A DNA stretch of 14,696 bases from assembly GCA_045594445.1 (NCBI GenBank), contig JAZNYL010000123.1, forward strand, positions 1 to 14,696. Direction: 5' to 3'. Positions 12,448 to 14,696 of this stretch are shown here, one piece after another. Position numbers and translations under genes: made by a program. How positions within the stretch are numbered: the first letter of the stretch is position 1; every line of letters begins with the position of its first letter. Source of the stretch: SVQP01 sp045594445. GTDB lineage: Bacteria > Bacillota > Clostridia > Oscillospirales > CAG-272. The notes below the pieces were generated by a model. The model was not told the origin of the DNA, did no database searches, and worked only from the letters and a program-made list of their open reading frames with translations.

Positions 12448-13211
12448 TGGAATATTCCTTCAGCCAATTGAGCAACATCGCAAAGAGTTTGCGAGAACGC
12501 TATCCCATAGGCACACGTATCAAGTTGTTAAGCATGGGTGAAGATCCACACCCGATTCCTTCCGGAACTAAAGGCACGGTTGAGGGTATCGATGACATCG
12601 CTACTGTCTTCTGCAGGTTCGATAATGGCAGAAGCCTCGGTTTGGCATACGGAGAGGATCACTACCGAGCATTGACACAGCGAGAACTACTCGAAGAAAA
12701 GTGCGCACGGAATTACGACAAGTATTTCGATGCCGTTCACCGAGATATCTTCGCAGATGTAGACCTTGACCGCTTCGCCGAGGAAATCGAGAATGCGAAT
12801 GACAACTACACCACCGAGATTCTCAAGCAGCTTCACGATAAGTTCGTCGAGATTTATGACACCGACAGTGTCGACGGTCTCGTTGGCTTCATCCAAGTAC
12901 CTGCCATCGTTGAATCACTGCAGACAGGTGACTACTATCCTGCCCTTGTAACACTGGACTTGGACTCCTCCGGAGAACATTGGGGTACGTGCGTTATGAC
13001 GCCGACAGGCGTAATTGACCACGGTGTAACGGAAGAAACCGAGGCAGAAAAAGCCTTTATGCAGAATCTTGTACCGTACCGATACTGGTACACAGTAAAT
13101 TGCGAGAGCGACATCCACGTGGATATGGCAGAGTGTCCCGAAGATATTTGGGATATCATCTCCGCAGCTACAGGTCAGTCGTTTGAGCAGAACGGAGGTA
13201 TGAGTCTCTGA
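12447..13211 (+). CDS. DUF4314-containing protein (254 aa)
   Basis: Residues about 15-75 match the DUF4314 pattern: R-E-R-Y-P-I-G-T-R-I-K-L, then M-G-E-D-P-H-P-I-P-S-G-T-K-G-T-V, and C-R-F-D-N-G-R-S-L-G-L. This is a small beta-barrel-like domain common in Firmicute mobile elements. The remaining 180 residues are acidic and soluble and are not recognised. They include a tryptophan/tyrosine-rich stretch Y-R-Y-W-Y-T-V-N-C and E-C-P-E-D-I-W-D-I-I. Start ATG is coupled (TAATG) to the previous gene, with GGGAGG inside it. The end reads N-G-G-M-S-L; its GGAGGT is placed to serve the methyltransferase, and its TGA overlaps a CTG in the methyltransferase frame. Confidence 0.8.
   Translation: MEYSFSQLSNIAKSLRERYPIGTRIKLLSMGEDPHPIPSGTKGTVEGIDDIATVFCRFDNGRSLGLAYGEDHYRALTQRELLEEKCARNYDKYFDAVHRDIFADVDLDRFAEEIENANDNYTTEILKQLHDKFVEIYDTDSVDGLVGFIQVPAIVESLQTGDYYPALVTLDLDSSGEHWGTCVMTPTGVIDHGVTEETEAEKAFMQNLVPYRYWYTVNCESDIHVDMAECPEDIWDIISAATGQSFEQNGGMSL
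13194..13210 (+). promoter_or_regulatory. Ribosome binding site and CTG codon that probably start the methyltransferase
   Basis: GGAGGT (13194-13199) lies 8 bases before CTG (13208-13210), which is in frame with the methyltransferase. The ATG at 13235 has no ribosome binding site; the preceding bases are AT-rich. The CTG overlaps the upstream stop as CTGA, like the ATGA and GTGA couplings usual in such operons. Confidence 0.6.
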
Positions 13212-14518
13212 ACAAACAAATTAAATATTTAGACATGTTCGCCGGAATTGGTGGGTTCAGATCAGGACTCTCCAAGTTCGGCGATTTTTTTGTCCCCGTA
13301 GGATTTTGCGAGATAGATCCATTCGCTCGTCGAGCCTACGAAGCAATGTATGATACGAAAGGAGAATTATTTTTTGAAGACGCAAGAAAGATCGTGCCCG
13401 AAGAACTGCCGGATATCGACCTTATTTGCGGAGGATTTCCTTGTCAAAGCTTTTCAATCGCTGGAAAGCGAGGGGGCTTTGAAGATGCCAGAGGAACGCT
13501 GTTCTTTGAAATTGCCCGGATTGCCCGAGTTAAAAGACCTAAGTATCTGCTCCTTGAAAACGTTCCCGGCTTGCTATCGCATGACAGCGGCAGGACGTTT
13601 GCGACCATCCTCACTACGCTTTCTGAATTGGGGTACAATGTCGCATGGCAGGTGCTTAACAGCGCGAATTTTGGAGTACCCCAATCCCGAAAAAGAGTGT
13701 TTATTATCGGGTATCTTGGTGAAGGATCCTCCGGAGAAATACAAGCTTTCACCGAAGCAAACCCAAAAACTATTATTCAAAAGCTCGGTGGCAGACAAGG
13801 TGACCGAATCTACGACCAAGACGGACTGAGTTGCACTCTGACGAGTAATGGTGGCGGTTTTGCAGGTAATACAGGTCTTTACTCCGTAGGGCAGCTTCCA
13901 ATCAAATCGCTGACCAAATCGGGATATCAGATAGCCCAACCCGGCGATAGCATCGATTTGGCGTATCCTAACCTTAACACACGCCGAGGGCGCGTCGGGA
14001 AACAGATTGCACACACGATTACACCGAATATCACACAGGGCGTTTATTTCATCGATATGAATCAAGATCCCAAGATTACCGAGATAGCACGCTGTATCAC
14101 GGCAAGACAGGATGCAGGTATAAGCAAGCGCAAGGGTGAGCATTCGGGAGTAATTGAGATAGCCAAGGAGATTGGCCCAAGGGCAATTATCTCTCCCGAA
14201 CGAGAAACCGTAAGACAGCAAGGCAGAAGGATAAAAGGCCCCGATGAGCCGATGTTCGCTCTTACAACGCAAGATCGCCACGGCGTGGTAGACTACGATC
14301 CGGAATGTGATATCATTCGAAAACTGATGCCACTCGAATGCTGGCGTTTGCAGGGCTTTACCGATGAGCAATTCTATAAGGCACAGGCCACTGGCTTATC
14401 CGACGCAAGGCTATATAAAATGGCTGGCAATGCAGTAAGTGTACCTGTCATTACGGCGCTCGGTGAAATCATCAAACGAGTCCACGAGAATTCTTTGAAG
14501 GAGGCCGACAATGGCTAA
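13208..14518 (+). CDS. DNA (cytosine-5-)-methyltransferase
   Basis: C5 cytosine methyltransferase (436 aa from CTG) using S-adenosylmethionine. Motifs in order: I, L-D-M-F-A-G-I-G-G-F (8-17); IV, P-C-Q with catalytic C79; VI, E-N-V (117-119); VIII, Q-S-R-K-R (159-163); X, A-G-N-A-V-S-V-P (406-413). The target-recognition region (about 190-370) has four loosely repeated units, each near T-L-T, T-I-T, C-I-T or A-L-T followed by a G-V or G-L strand. Starting at ATG 13235 would remove K-Y-L-D of motif I, so the CTG start (or the ATT at 13220) fits the fold better. No restriction endonuclease gene is adjacent. In a mobile element it probably protects the DNA from host restriction. It overlaps the next gene by 8 bases. 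Confidence 0.9.
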   Translation: MNKQIKYLDMFAGIGGFRSGLSKFGDFFVPVGFCEIDPFARRAYEAMYDTKGELFFEDARKIVPEELPDIDLICGGFPCQSFSIAGKRGGFEDARGTLFFEIARIARVKRPKYLLLENVPGLLSHDSGRTFATILTTLSELGYNVAWQVLNSANFGVPQSRKRVFIIGYLGEGSSGEIQAFTEANPKTIIQKLGGRQGDRIYDQDGLSCTLTSNGGGFAGNTGLYSVGQLPIKSLTKSGYQIAQPGDSIDLAYPNLNTRRGRVGKQIAHTITPNITQGVYFIDMNQDPKITEIARCITARQDAGISKRKGEHSGVIEIAKEIGPRAIISPERETVRQQGRRIKGPDEPMFALTTQDRHGVVDYDPECDIIRKLMPLECWRLQGFTDEQFYKAQATGLSDARLYKMAGNAVSVPVITALGEIIKRVHENSLKEADNG

Positions 14519-14696
14519 TAATGTCACAAACAAGTTGAGATTCGATAAATGCTCTAAGGAACGGTGTCGTGAAATACTCGAAGCGATTCAGATTGATAGA
14601 ATCGGCCTTGGTTCAATCGATTTCAACAAAATCATTCCCGAGCCTTATTTTCCGTCAGATCAAGATTGTATCAATTGGCGAATCAAGAATTGGGAT
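14511..14696 (+). CDS. YubB/Api92-like protein, N-terminal part (cut by window end)
   Basis: Only the first 62 codons are present. M-A-N-N-V-T-N-K-L-R-F at the N terminus, F-N-K-I-I-P-E-P in the middle, and W-R-I-K-N-W-D at the window edge form the pattern of Api92/YubB ferredoxin-like-fold proteins, found on plasmids, phages and conjugative elements and usually of unknown function. ATG follows AAGGAGG at 6 bases and lies inside the last codons of the methyltransferase (8-base overlap), so translation is coupled. Confidence 0.75.
   Translation, partial: MANNVTNKLRFDKCSKERCREILEAIQIDRIGLGSIDFNKIIPEPYFPSDQDCINWRIKNWD

Larger units (their letters stand above)
9005..14696 (+). mobile_element. 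Probable acquired island (ICE- or plasmid-like accessory region), right end outside window
   Basis: From just after tRNA-Cys the sequence becomes AT-richer and codon use changes. All genes run in one direction with tight coupling. The families (ArdA/DUF6329-like, DUF4314, C5 methyltransferase, YubB/Api92-like) are characteristic of conjugative elements, plasmids and phages of Firmicutes. No integrase, relaxase, replication or structural phage gene is present, so the element type and exact left boundary are inferred. Confidence 0.55.

Noticed and set aside
13574..14371. 265-codon minus-strand frame
   Set aside because: Antisense to the methyltransferase, whose motifs in this region are clear; no ribosome site or motif supports it.

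Overview
The window looks like chromosomal DNA of an endospore-forming, fairly GC-rich Clostridia-type Firmicute, carrying the first part of an acquired island. Evidence for the host: a SpoIIE sporulation phosphatase, strong AGGAGG-type ribosome binding sites, sigma-A promoters with 17-base spacers, tRNA genes with encoded CCA ends, and intergenic heptanucleotide repeats.

Layout, positions 1-8871 (host-like, GC-rich): a tRNA-Pro(CGG) with its own promoter and terminator and a SLOG-family protein lie on the minus strand. spoIIE lies on the plus strand behind a promoter with a Spo0A-like box. A PMCA-type calcium P-type ATPase (minus) converges on spoIIE. Divergent from the ATPase is a well-expressed-looking cytoplasmic glycoside-hydrolase-like protein with carbohydrate-binding-like flanks. 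Two copies of one repeat (A, 3500-3637; B, 8554-8748, inverted), built of heptads around a 12-bp hairpin, sit at the gene ends. A shorter relative lies at 6345-6380.

Layout, 8872-14696: a tRNA-Cys(GCA) with promoter and terminator is followed by visibly AT-richer DNA with different codon use. It opens with two strong terminator hairpins and a 14-codon leader ORF, then a plus-strand run of at least nine tightly packed genes. These are an ArdA-like/DUF6329-like protein, two small unknowns, a protein with an ADP-ribosyltransferase-like R-S/T-ExE signature, a small conserved unknown, a 137-aa unknown, a DUF4314-containing protein, a C5 cytosine DNA methyltransferase, and a partial YubB/Api92-like protein. 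The gene types resemble accessory or leading regions of Firmicute integrative conjugative elements or plasmids. No integrase, relaxase or replication gene is in the window, so the element type is inferred.

The most unusual points are in the island. A leader peptide and terminator sit 24 bases before the first gene, suggesting conditional termination. Coupled junctions use TAATG, GTGA and probably CTGA, with TTG and probable CTG starts. A C-terminal M-G-G-[M/I] tail recurs. A possible ADP-ribosyltransferase sits in an anti-restriction/methylation context. Two copies of a 15-base GGGGTTTGAACCCCC element lie exactly 80 bases apart with competing hairpins.
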